DNA of 64,000 bases from Eustoma russellianum (Eukaryota > Streptophyta > Magnoliopsida > Gentianales > Gentianaceae), in assembly GCA_036186865.1 (NCBI GenBank), contig AP025067.1, positions 20,575,419 to 20,639,418 on the forward strand, read 5' to 3'. Below, in pieces: positions 35,336 to 46,870 of the stretch. The position numbers were made by a program, and so were the translations under genes. The number at the start of each line of letters is the position of its first letter. The first letter of the stretch is position 1. Below the pieces are notes generated by a model. It was not told the DNA's origin. It saw only the letters and a program-made list of their open reading frames with translations, and made no database searches.

Positions 35336-36763
35336 TGATGAGCCCACGATGAGGTTAACACAACATATTTTCATGTATCATTTATTGTCACATGTTAGTT
35401 CTGTAAGACATGGCATATCACTGTTAACTCCGCACACACTAGTGCTACTTCTTATGTCTTATAGTTTTAACTAACCCTTAGGACATGTCATATATGTTGT
35501 GTATCTTGTGTTTGTTGCTTGGTGTCTTTGAAGATAGGTCAAAGAGAGCTTTACATTGAAGAAGCATGAACACCGATCGATCCATGTCCCATCTGATCGG
35601 ATGATATCATTGTTACATTGTGTTGAATCATTTCTTTACAGGCATGAAGAGGATGAACCAAGAAGAGATGATGTCCATTGGGTTTATATGATACAAGCTT
35701 TGATCTAGTTGTATCAAAAACATGTTGTACATATCTTTAGTTGTTCTTTTTAATATTGTTGGTTGGTTAACCATGTTTTAGGATAGTTTGTGTTGTATTA
35801 TTGCCTTGTCTTTCAGGTACACGTACATAGCTAGGAAATGCAATTAGAATCTGAATTTTTTGTCCAAGCAAAGAGGTGTAATGCAAGTAGCTTACAAGCA
35901 AGGTGGTGACAAGCACTCATGTCAAAATCAGATTTGTTCTTCACGTTAAGAATGGATGAAACAAGCTGCTCACATCATTAGCCAATAGGAAGGAGTCTTG
36001 CAAATGTACAAACCAATCAAAAACAAGTGAAGGAAAGCAAGCAAGCTGCACAACAAAAGATCCAATCAAAAACCATGAGGAATTCGGCTGGTTGAAGGCA
36101 TAATTGAGTTGAATATTCAAAGCCTCAAATACAACCAATCAAAGGCATTTCTAAGCAAGCTGCTCAATACATTATCCAATCAAAACTTTGGCTGAAAATC
36201 AAGCATGGAAGAAACGTTAAATCCTTTGAAAATTCAAAGCCAACTTGCAACCAATCAAAAGGCCATTCCAAAGCAAGCTGCTCCATGTATTAACCAATCA
36301 AATTGATCAAGAAAAAGGCTGGAAAACAGGATGGAGAGCACGGCAAAGCAACCAGAATTCTTGGAACAAAAGTTGTTCAAAAAGCAAGCATGTCATTTAG
36401 TCTTGTACTTTGTACTTTAAACCTTGTACTCTTGTAATTTTCGTTTTGTATAAATAGCACAGGAATCAGATTGTAAAAACAATTCAAACATATTTCAATC
36501 AAAATTTCCTTTAAGGAATTCTCAACTTTTCTAGTTGAAGTTAAAACCACTTAACGGTTTCTTTCAAGTTCATAGCCTAGAACTTGTTAGTATTTTACTT
36601 CATTTTTGGTTTACAGCATCTTAGGGTCTCAATGAGGTTTTAGATGTGTTGGAATACCAAAGAGGAAGACGTGTTGGTATAAATTGAGCCAAGAACAAAC
36701 GGTTACAGTTCAAGGGGTGTCATTGTGATGTTCTTTGCCATAGCTGAGGTTCAAATCAGTTTG
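35336..36763 (+). repeat. 3' LTR of C, 3'-truncated
   Basis: Nearly identical to the 5' LTR. The opening differs by G-to-A or C-to-T changes (GATGGGGTCAACGC in the 5' copy, GATGAGGTTAACAC here). It stops after CAAATCAGTTTG, leaving out the last 49 bp or so including the terminal GGCTCATCA. Confidence 0.9.
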
Positions 36764-37844
36764 TGAAACGTTCTTTGAACAACACGGAAGAACACTAATG
36801 ATATGAAAACTGTTTCACAAATTTAACAACCAAATATAGATGAAAGTTCAATGCAAGTTGAAGAAGTGTAAAGACAACAAGATGATAACAGGGTCGGTAA
36901 TTTAACAGTGTAGGGATAAATATAGACAAAGTGATCCTAAGTAAGAACTTAAGTCCAATAAAGTCTTTAAACAATTGAATCAATCCCAAGTAAAGATAAA
37001 CGTAAAGCCAACGTTTCAATTAAAAGATTCAATCAAGTTTGTACCAAACAATGACTTAAGGTGTAACGGGGGTGGTGAAATCAAATTCAACAAGTTTAAA
37101 CAAATAGCATTCAAAGATTTAATCAAGTTTAAACTAAATTGTTTCGGTTTTTTTTGATGCAAATGATCTAACTAATCTTAAGATAGCTAAATGCAACTTA
37201 GTTGTTTCTAAATGCAATTTATAAGGGCTGATTACTATAACACTAATAGAAATCAGTTTTGATGCAAACTAACTAACTTGTTTTGTTTTGTTTTTAAATT
37301 ATCTATTCTACTTGTTTTTGTTTTGGTTTTTGTTTGTATGATGCAATAAGTTTCTAAACTAGATGATACTAGATGCAAGTCTTTGTATTCTACTTAACAC
37401 ACGTATATCAACTAGAAACTAGGCAGCATACATAGTTAACTAAAACTACTTGTTTTGTTCTTTAGTTTTCGGATTTTTTTGTTCTAAACTAAACAACCAA
37501 ATAAACCTTTAAACTATGTTGCAAACTAGTCTAACTAAGCTAAATAAGGCAGCAACTACAACGCCTAAACAGTTTGCACACAACTACTAAAAAACAGAAT
37601 TTAACAACTCGATTACAAACTAAACTATCAACTATTCTAATTTTGTGTTCAAGTTTTCTGTTTTAAGGACTTATCTAAACTACCATTTAAACTTCTAGAT
37701 TAGGGTCTAATGAACATTACATTGAACAAGAACAATAAGTTACACACGGTTTTAATCTAAACTACACAAACAGATTCTATCACACTTAAGTCTAGTCTAA
37801 GTTCTTTTTGTGGTGTTTCGGTTTTTGCTACTAAAACTAAGTTA
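36764..37844 (-). other. Leader fragment of element E
   Basis: Inverse copy of C 32098-33260, with an internal deletion of about 75 bp near 37015 and small indels. It belongs to E, whose 3' end is at 28662-30438. The gag-acidic region of E is missing. It ends where the F LTR begins. Confidence 0.85.
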
Positions 37845-39263
37845 TGATGCGTGCAACTCGTGGGCTCCAACAATTCCACCTTCCAAACATCCTTCACAAA
37901 GGGTTAGGCACAAGGAAGAAGACTTCCCCTTGCTTCCTTAGTGATTAAAAACGTGTGGATTAAACGAATGAGCAAGACCAACACTTCAAGATGGTCGTTG
38001 ATCAGGCAAACCAAAACGGCCCTCCTGGACGGCACCTTTAAGCAATGGCAACACCTTTAGTATGCTCAACTTTGAAGGATCTTAACCTAGGTTTTTAATG
38101 CAAAACCAAGAAAACAAAGCATCACACAAAGTGAATGAAATATCAAGAATTGTTATTCATCAAAAGGTTGTCTTTCAAGCGTCCCCTAAGGCTCTATTTA
38201 TAGGCTGAACTTGAGCCTTAAAATATCTAGAACTAATTCAAAATAAAGCTAGCTAACAATGTTTAAAAATTGAAAACTATTTAAATTCAAAGCTAAAACA
38301 AATCCTAGCTAAAACTTTAAATCTTGCAAGACATTATCTTCAATGAATCTGGTCATGTTTGGTGATGAAATTGGCGCTGGATATGTAGATGAAGTGGTTG
38401 AACTTGAATTCAAAGGCTAGTTGAAGATTGGATTCAATTTGACTTCAAACTTGAATTCAATCTTTGAATTATGATCCCATCCTTTTCTTATCTCCAAGTT
38501 GGCGTGTGGAAGGATAGCAAGGCGTGTGAGATGTCTTCAAATGGCTGAGATGTTGAATGCAAAAGATGGTTGAAGTTCGAATTTAAATTAAGTTTGAATT
38601 TGAATTCAAACTTGGATGGATTTTATCTCCTTCTCTCTCTTCATGGCGTGTGGATTGGCTTGTGAGACTTGGCTGAACTCATCTTGAATTTGAAGGCTTA
38701 ATCTGGTTGAAACTTGAATTCAAATCAAGGTTGAATTTAAATTCAAGTTTATCTTCAAGTTTAAATTCAAGTAAGATGTCATCCTTTAGCTTAAAGTGGC
38801 CGCCCCTTGTGGTATGTTGTGGATGACTTTTGATTTCAATTTGAACAAGAGACTCCATCTTGGACACATTTGAGTTTGTCTTAGTGTAGACAAACATTCC
38901 CTTCAAACATTCTCTTCAAACATTCTCTTCAACATTCCCTTCAAACATTCTCTTTAAACATTCTTTTCAAACATTCTCTTCAAACATTCCATGTACCTAA
39001 TTTACCTACAAAGCAAATACATAAAACTAAGATCACAATACACAAGATAAATTCAAAAACAAAGAATGTAGACGTGCATGCTGATACATGCTCAAGTTGA
39101 AGGTTCAATGAAATGAACCCAAGGAGTCTTAGGTTCATCTTGAACATGCTTGTACAAGAAGGTGGCAACTTGATGACAAAGTTCCCTTGCCCTCCTTCTT
39201 GTCATAGGACCTTTGACCTCTTGATGAGGACCTTGATCCTCATCGGACCCTTGATCCTCATCA
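37845..39263 (-). repeat. 3' LTR of F
   Basis: On the minus strand it starts TGATGAGGATCAAGG and ends CACGCATCA, 1419 bp. TATAAATA lies at 38195-38202. The last 172 nt of the pol frame, including its stop, fall inside. It has a 15-bp-type minisatellite (38891-38990) and many short GAATTTGAATTC-like inverted words (about 38400-38770). Confidence 0.9.
38891..38990. repeat. Minisatellite in the F LTR
   Basis: About seven imperfect copies of a CAAACATTCTCTT-type word (13-16 bp). Probably replication slippage; unit length varies, so it is not CRISPR-like. Confidence 0.85.
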
Positions 39264-41975
39264 ATTCCCCCCTCCTCAAGAGGATTCGTCCTCGAATCAA
39301 AAAGGTCATCATTGAAAGGGGTGAGGTCAACAACATTAAAAGTAGGCGAAATTGAACCATACCTGTCGGGAAGATCAAGGATGTATGCATTGTCACCAAT
39401 GCGTTTCAATACTTTAAAGGGTCCATCTCCTCGAGGCAACAATTTTGACTTTCTTTCATTGGGAAATCTTTCCTTGCGCAAATGTAACCACACTAAATCT
39501 CCAGGTTTGAACACAACTCTTTTCCGATGTTTGTTAGCTCGTCTTTCATAAGCTTTGTTTTTCTTTTCAAGTTGTGTTTTAACTTGTTCATGCAGTTTCT
39601 TTATGTTGTCTGCTTTTTGTTTACCATCAAGACTAGAACGTTCATGCACGGGAATAGGAATCAAATCGATGGGAGACAAGGGATTAAAGCCATACACGAT
39701 TTCAAATGGACTATACAAAGTACCGTGATGGACACTCCTATTATATGCAAATTCGATATATGGTAAACAATCTTCCCAATGTTTAATGTGTTTTTGCAAA
39801 ATGGCACGCAAAAGTTGAGAAAGAGTACGATTAACGACTTCAGTTTGTCCATCAGTTTGTGGGTGTGCGGTGGTGGAAAACAACAATTGTGTACCAAGTT
39901 TAGCCCACAAAACACGCCAAAAATGACTCAAAAATTTCGTATCTCTATCACTTACAATTGTACGTGGCATGCCATGCAATCTAACAATTTCTTTGAAGAA
40001 CAAATCAGCAACATGTGTGGCATCATCAACTTTCCTACATGCAATGAAATGTGCCATTTTTGAAAATCGATCAACCACAACATAAATGCTATCGCGTCCT
40101 CCCCGAGACCTAGGAAGTCCTAGCACAAAGTCCATGGAAATGTCAATCCAAGGGGCATCAGGGACGGGTAAAGGCGTGTAAAGGCCATGTGGTTGGGACT
40201 TGGATTTGGCTTGTTTGCAAGTGATGCAACTACCACACAACCTCTCGACGTCTGCTCGCATGTGGGGCCAATAGAAATGTTCCTTAAGAGTCTCGAGGGT
40301 TTTGAACGCTCCAAAATGACCCATTAAATCTCCCCCATGGGCTTCTCTAGTCAATGCTTCTCGTAGGGATGATTGGGGAACGCACAAATTTTGTTCTTTG
40401 AAAAGATAACCCTCGTGTATGTAAAATTTCCCAAATGGTGCTCCTTTACATGCCTCGAAAATGGTGCCAAAGTCATGGTCATTGGGGTACAAGGCCTTAA
40501 GTGATTCGAATCCTAAGAAGCGTGAAGATAATGTAGTCAGTAACGTGTATCTCCTAGAGAGGGCATCGGCAACTATATTATCCTTTCCTTGTTTGTACTT
40601 AATCACGTAAGGGAATTGTTCTATGAACTCTACCCATTTGGCATGTCTTTTGTTCAACTTTCCCTGCCCTTTAAGATACTTAAGGCTTTCGTGGTCTGTG
40701 TGGATCACAAACTCTTTAGGTTGAAGGTAGTGTTGCCAAGTTTGTAGGGATCTCACAAGGACATAAAGTTCCTTATCGTAGGTAGAGTAATTCAATGCTG
40801 CTCCTTTCAACTTTTCACTAAAATAGGCTATGGGTTTCTTACTTTGGGTCAAAACTGCGCCTATACCCACTCCACTTGCATCACACTCGATCTCAAAGGT
40901 CTCATCAAAATTTGGTAGCATAAGTATGGGTGCAGTGGTCAGCCTACGCTTGAGCTCATCAAATGCCTGTTGTTGTGGCTCTTCCCACCTAAAAGGCACA
41001 TCTTTTTTCACAATTTCGTTTAGGGGTGCAGCTATGGAAGAAAAATCTTTGACAAAGCGTCTATAAAAGCTGGCTAGTCCATGAAAACTGCGAACTTCCC
41101 CTACATTCTTAGGTGTAGGCCACTCCACAATTGACCTAACCTTTTCCTCATCCATCTCTACTCCCTCAGCCGAAATGACAAAGCCTAGAAAAACTACGCG
41201 TTCTAAACAGAAAGAGCACTTCTTAAAGTTGGCGTAAAGTTGTTCTTGCTTAAGCTTTTCAAAAACGGCTCTAATGTGGTCAAGATGATCTTCTATGGTG
41301 TGGGAATAGATTAGGATATCATCGAAATAGACAACGACAAAGCGTCCTATGAACGCACGTAAGACTTCATTCATTAGCCTCATAAAGGTACTAGGGGCGT
41401 TGGTGAGCCCGAAGGGCATCACTAACCACTCATAGAGCCCAAACTTGGTTTTGAATGCAGTCTTCCATTCGTCCCCTTCTCGAATGCGTACCTGGAAGTA
41501 CCCTTGCTTAAGGTCGATTTTGGTGAAGAATTTGGATCCGTGCAACATGTCTAACATATCGTCTAGCCTAGGTATGGGGTACCTATACTTGACGGTAATC
41601 TTGTTTATGGCTCGGCAATCGGTACACATTCTCCACGTTCCATCCTTTTTGGGTGCTAAAATGACTGGGACGGCAGATGGGCTTAGACTCTCTCGAACTT
41701 GTCCACTAGCTAGGAGCTCCTCTACTTGCCTTTGGATTTCTTTGGTTTCTTCGGGGTTGGCTCGATAGGCTGGGCGATTGGGTAACATTGCTCCTGGGAC
41801 AAAGTCGATTTGGTGTTCTATTCCACTAATGGGTGGTAATCCGGATGGTGGTTCGGAGGGAAATAGAACTTCATATTCTTGGATAAGGGACGCAACTGAG
41901 GTAGGTAAGTTTGGTGGGAGTTCTTCAAGGGCAAGTTGACACGACTTTGGGATGATGATGAGGACAGTTTGGTTA
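39092..41975 (-). CDS. F pol: protease linker, RT, RNase H, integrase
   Basis: Encodes 960 residues from the G insertion point to a stop inside the LTR. The first few codons of any ORF called from 41983 are G LTR sequence, so real F coding begins at 41975. RT YFDD is at 41318-41329. Integrase aspartate VSDRD is near 39941-39950 and the catalytic Glu at 39839-39841. The tail reads GPMTRRRARELCHQVATFLY, matching the CR-type tail of A and B. No stop or frameshift is seen. It is in frame with the gag-protease part at 53107 if G is ignored. Confidence 0.94.
39283..39298 (-). promoter_or_regulatory. Conserved stem-loop upstream of the polypurine tract (F)
   Basis: GATTCG-AGGA-CGAATC on the minus strand, 19 nt before the LTR start at 39263. 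The purine tract lies between (39265-39277). Confidence 0.6.
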
Positions 41976-44544
41976 TGAATCAAGATTGAACAAGTTTGAT
42001 TAAGATCATGAGATTGAACTTGGCCAATTCAATCACATGTCTAAATCAAGATATGTTCAAACTGATCTTAGATGATATATATGCCAATACATGTTAATTA
42101 TATGATCTAACCAAGCCTTGAAGTCACATGACTTACAATATAAGGCAAATTGCTCGGTTTAGTATCCTATTGCAGGTTTTGGTTCATATCTTGAGCAAAT
42201 GAACTCCAAATTGAGTCATTCAAAAGCCCACATGATCCTTATTCAATTTAGAATCTAATTGGCTGAGGAAAAGCATGCTTGACACGGATAAAAACTGACT
42301 TGACACGGTGGTGAAGCTTATTGATCTTTATAAGGGTTATTTTGGTAATTTCACCATTTGGACTTCTCATTCTTATTTGGTCTTCTTCCAACGGATTTAT
42401 ATGATCATATGACACATTTATAAGTCATGTCACATCATGGCAAAAATGAATCTGGAGCAGCACCATGTCTAGGTTCATCCTAGGACAAAATTCCTATTTT
42501 TGTGCTAAGGGGTATTCTGGTCTCTTCACTTGCCAATGGATCTTCTAACGTGTTATATATTGTTTATATGATGTTTATATGTGTTTATGTCACATATGGT
42601 ACGTGCCCTATATTTATGGAAATGGGCAGCATGGTATCTCAAATGGAATTCTTGTATTATGGTTATCACATCTATGGTTTTCTTGGAATTCTTGGCATTC
42701 TTCATATGGTATTCTATGCTACATGTTGAAGACATAAATGGCTATATATTATATGTGTGCACACGGATATTGGCACAAATCATGTTCAAACCTTCAGCTT
42801 TTGAACAAGTCAAGGCAAGTTGAAACAAACCCTATTTTGGTGCTGATTTCAAATGATTATTCTTGTATATTTTGGAGCTGTTTTTCAACGGCTATCTTGG
42901 CTCAAGAATGGAGCAAAATTTCGTATGCTATATGGTCAAGATTCAGGTTATAATGTGTGACAAAAACAAGTCCTACAATGTAGCAAATTTGAAGCAAAAG
43001 TCTCTCAACCAATGCCATGTGCAACGGCTATATTGAAGACTAATTCAAACAGCTGATTTCTATCTATCTTTGAACTACTCTCCAATGCCTATCTTCTAGG
43101 CCATTCAACGTTCATTTAGTGTTCAAAATGAGGAGATAAAATTGTTCAAAACACATGCCAATTCAACTGCATACATGGCAAGTTATTCACACATGGACAT
43201 TGCTGATTGGAGCTGCCTTTTAAACGTTCAAACGAAGTCATTTTCCACCTCATTCCAACGTTTATAATGGGATAAGATGAAGGATAAAAGTTCAGTTTGA
43301 AGACCAATTCAAAGCAACAAAAGATAAGCTTCATTTGGATAGCTAGAAAAGTGCTGATTTTTCTCCATTCTCAACCAGCTCCAACGTCTACTTTGAGGAG
43401 CCTTTAGGCTGTCCTCTTGGCTATAAATAGCTCCAAAGATGAAGAGTAAAGATACAACAAAAAGAGCAAGCAAGACAATCAGCTCACTCTCTCCATTCTT
43501 CTCTTCTACTCTTCTCTATTGAAGAACACGTTTGTAACAGCTTTATGATTGTATAGTTCTTCATTTCTTGTCATTTCAACACCTTTTAAACTACATATTG
43601 TAAGGGAGAAGCTGGTGTATAAAGCTTACTCCTTAGAGGTGAGCAAAAGGTGCAAAGGTGCAAAGGTGAAACAAACTAGTTGCTGTTTGTTTTGGTGAAG
43701 TCTCTTGAAGAAGTTGGTGAAAAGCTTCTTCCTTTGGCTTTGTAAGGTGACTTTGGTGTTTGGTGTTTAGTGAAATCCAAGAGAAGGTGTCTCTTGGGAC
43801 TGGAGTAGGTCACATTGACCGAACCAGGATAATTCCTTGTGTTCTTTACTTATTTCCTGCACTTACTGTTTTCTGCCTGAGAATTACACTAACTTGGCAC
43901 GCATAATTGAACAAGCAAACAGTCTTAGAATTGCATGAATTTTGGATATATTATACTTCAATGTGTTAGCTTTCATTAGCCGCAAGAATCACTAAATTCT
44001 AAGGAGTTTAGCATATTCAAATCGTCTTCACAAAATTGTTGCTACATTCTGTGAACAATTCTGACCAGTGTGCAAAACTTGTTCAATTTGAATAGGTTAT
44101 CCTGCGAATCTTGAAGTGAGCCTTATATCAAATTAAACTAGACATCATAAGGTTTAATTTGACATAAGATTCATCAAAATAGCACGGGTAGATTTTGAGA
44201 TATCATCGTTTGAAGTTAAGCTAACATTCTGCCTGAAACTGCCAGAATTGCACACTTTACTTATCTTGCTTATTTGAACGTGCAAACTTGCTTGGAATTG
44301 ACTGAAATTTTTATGACATACTATAAACATTCTAAACTTGATCTCTGCCAAGTTTGAGAGCTTGCACAGGTGTATAAGTGGTTCAACCAAAGCGCTCAAA
44401 ACAGTGAACTGTTTCTGGAAATTCCAGAATCTGAGGCTAAAGAGGCAAAGGGGTCTTCAAACAAGTTTTTGAAGGTAATTGTAGTGTAATTTCCGCTAAA
44501 CCACTATTCACCCCCCCCTCTAGTGGTGCTATACAGGTCCAACA
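41976..44544 (+). repeat. 5' LTR of G, 5'-truncated
   Basis: 2569 bp, starting TGAATCAAG, equivalent to 50535 in the 3' LTR. TATAAATA is at 43422-43429. Ends CCAACA. I noticed two substitutions (near 43165 and 43231) and a C-run of 8 rather than 11 compared with the 3' copy. Confidence 0.92.
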
Positions 44545-44546
44545 AT

Positions 44547-44558
44547 TGGTATCAGAGC
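44547..44558 (+). promoter_or_regulatory. Primer-binding site, initiator tRNA-Met (G)
   Basis: TGGTATCAGAGC lies 2 nt after the LTR end. Confidence 0.95.
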
Positions 44559-44731
44559 AAGGTTGAGCACCATATTCTTATTTGAGCTGAAAACAGTTTA
44601 CACTCCAAGTTGCAAAGTTGCTGGAAATTTTCTGGTTGTCTTATATTCTTCATATTTGGTATCTACAACAAGGTGACACTTTCTTTCCTTCTTATAAGTG
44701 TTTTTAAACGTTTTATCACACACTAAGAAGC

Positions 44732-46870
44732 ATGTCTAAGTCACACATGAAAATAGAATTAGAAGGCATGTCCACACAAAGACCACCTCTTTTTGATGGA
44801 GAAAACTTTAGTCATTGGAAACTTAGGATGAAATTGTTCTTAATGGCTATTGATATAGACTTGTGGTCTATCATTGAAGATGGACCTTATGTGCCTACTA
44901 AGCATGTTATAATTGATGGCTTATCACAAGAAGTTGAGAAATATAGAAAAGATTGGAGTGATGAAGATAAAAAGAAAATGAGTCTTAATGCTAAAGCAAT
45001 GCAATTATTGTTGAATGGTTTAAGTAGGAGTGAATCTGCCTATGTCTCTTCATGTTTAAGTGCAAAGGATATGTGGAAATGTCTTGAAATGAAGCATGAA
45101 GGAACTAATCAAGTAAAGGAATCAAAGATTAACATGTTAATGACTACACTTGAAACATTTCATTTACTGCCTAATGAATCAATTGTTGATATGGATTTAA
45201 GGCTTACAAACTTATACAACTCACTTGAATCCCTTGGTAAAACGTTTTTGATGAAAGAAAAAGTGCAAAAAGTTTTGAGAAGTTTGCCAATTGAATGGGA
45301 TGCCAAAGTTAGTGCCATTGAAGAAAGCAAAGATCTTTCTCAAATAAAACTTGATGAATTGATAGGCTCTTTAAAAGTTTATGAAAACAAATTGAATATA
45401 AGAAAGGCTGAAACTAGTAACAAGTCTAAATCACTTGCATTTGTAACAAATGAACCCGAATCATCTAATCAAGCCGAGTATGAAAGTGATGATGAAAGTG
45501 ATGAAGAAGACATAATGTTGTTAGCTAGGCGTTTAAGGAAGTTTTTCAAGAAAAGACCAACTAAAAGACAAGCAAAATCAGCTGCCCCTATCAATGTGAA
45601 ATCTAACAAACAAGATGGTAAATGGTATGATAAAGAACTTAAGTGTTATGAATGTGGCAAACAAGGACACATATCATATGATTGTCCAAACAAGAACAAA
45701 AACCGTGACATGGATGAAAAGACAAGGACACAAACTAGAGTAGAACCTAAGCAAAGGAGGAAGAAAGCTCTTAAGGCAAGCACTTGGGATGACACATCTT
45801 CATCCGAATCCGAGGAGGAACCTGAAGTTGCACAAACATGTTTGGCTTCAAAGTCTACAAGTGAGGTAACATTCGATTCTGACTCTGAATGTGATTTTAC
45901 TCAAGATGAATTGTTGGATGAATTAGAAAAGTTGCATGATAGATATAAGAAGCTATCCAAGGAGAAGAAAAGAATAGTTGAGGAGAAGAACAAGTTGGAG
46001 ACGTCTAACTTGAATCTAACTTCTCAACTAGAAGTTCTTCAACTTGAATCATCTAACACTATTAGTTCAATGCAAAATCAGATTAAGGAACTTAAGAACA
46101 AACATGAAAATGTGCAATGTGTGCAATGTGTTGATTTCAACGTTTTAAAGTCTAAATTACATGAAATACAAACTGAATTTGAATCATTAAAAGCATGCAA
46201 CCTAGACTTGAACAAATCTTTAGAACAATTTAAGGATGGTTCCAACATGTTAGACACTCTTATTGCATCTCAAAAGCATGGAAATGACAAACAAGGTCTT
46301 GGATATGTTAAAGAAGCTGAATACACACCTAAGGAAACAACATTTGTATCATCTTCAACCAACATGAAATATAGGCCAAATGCATTTAGAAATGAACCTA
46401 TTCTGCCCACACCACCTTCATCACAAAGATTGCAAAATGCATCAACATATAGGAAGATAAATACACCTAGAAACCATGCTTACATGTATACAAGAATGCC
46501 TAAACAAAGTAGTATGAAATCTGCTCAAGTTATGCCTTATATGCAACAACATGCTTATGTGAAGAAAATGACATACTCTCGGCCTAAATCAGTTTACAAC
46601 ACACGGCCTAGACACACACAACATCTTGCGTATACACGGCCTAAATTCAATGCTTATACACGGCCAAGATATAACTCATATACATGGCAACATTCAAATG
46701 CATATAGAACTTACAATGCTTATTCAACTAGACATAAATGTGCAGCCCCTTTTCCATCATATTCTATGTATCAAAATCCACTATTTGTTCATTATATGCA
46801 ACATGATTTTAACATTTCAAAACCAAGAAAGGTTGTTCAAGTTTGGGTACCTAAAGGTACACTAACATGA
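44732..46870 (+). CDS. Sirevirus-like Gag (G), 712 residues
   Basis: Structural protein of the virus-like particle. The ATG at 44732 is followed by a copia-type capsid opening (PPLFDGENFSHWKLRMK). A basic stretch near residues 270-295 precedes the CCHC knuckle CYECGKQGHISYDC at residue 305. A serine/acid patch follows near 350-375, then a Lys/Glu-rich coiled coil (about residues 395-470). The last 120 residues are rich in Tyr, Arg, Pro and His, with repeated YTRPK/YTRPR words. It ends VWVPKGTLT and TGA. Pol lies in the -1 frame after 68 non-coding bases; see the finding on a possible intron. Confidence 0.93.
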   Translation: MSKSHMKIELEGMSTQRPPLFDGENFSHWKLRMKLFLMAIDIDLWSIIEDGPYVPTKHVIIDGLSQEVEKYRKDWSDEDKKKMSLNAKAMQLLLNGLSRSESAYVSSCLSAKDMWKCLEMKHEGTNQVKESKINMLMTTLETFHLLPNESIVDMDLRLTNLYNSLESLGKTFLMKEKVQKVLRSLPIEWDAKVSAIEESKDLSQIKLDELIGSLKVYENKLNIRKAETSNKSKSLAFVTNEPESSNQAEYESDDESDEEDIMLLARRLRKFFKKRPTKRQAKSAAPINVKSNKQDGKWYDKELKCYECGKQGHISYDCPNKNKNRDMDEKTRTQTRVEPKQRRKKALKASTWDDTSSSESEEEPEVAQTCLASKSTSEVTFDSDSECDFTQDELLDELEKLHDRYKKLSKEKKRIVEEKNKLETSNLNLTSQLEVLQLESSNTISSMQNQIKELKNKHENVQCVQCVDFNVLKSKLHEIQTEFESLKACNLDLNKSLEQFKDGSNMLDTLIASQKHGNDKQGLGYVKEAEYTPKETTFVSSSTNMKYRPNAFRNEPILPTPPSSQRLQNASTYRKINTPRNHAYMYTRMPKQSSMKSAQVMPYMQQHAYVKKMTYSRPKSVYNTRPRHTQHLAYTRPKFNAYTRPRYNSYTWQHSNAYRTYNAYSTRHKCAAPFPSYSMYQNPLFVHYMQHDFNISKPRKVVQVWVPKGTLT

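Larger units (their letters stand above)
30439..36763 (+). mobile_element. Non-autonomous gypsy element C (gag-acidic ORF only)
   Basis: This 6.3-kb element has two LTRs, an initiator tRNA-Met primer site, a long leader, one gag-derived reading frame, a stem-loop and a polypurine tract. It carries no protease, RT or integrase. It sits inside E in the opposite orientation. The last 49 bp or so of its 3' LTR are missing at a junction with E's leader (shared TTTG). Autonomous relatives A and D probably supplied replication proteins in trans, which is an inference from the shared LTR and leader. Confidence 0.9.

Noticed and set aside
38891..38990. CRISPR-like short repeats
   Set aside because: Copies are adjacent with variable length and no spacers; a minisatellite in a plant LTR.
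39113..40063. Several plus-strand ORFs opposite F integrase
   Set aside because: Antisense shadows of the conserved pol frame.
42502..42823. Overlapping small ORFs in the G and H LTRs (repeated near 51061 and 56510)
   Set aside because: Identical copies at equivalent LTR positions, in several frames, without domain or expression context.
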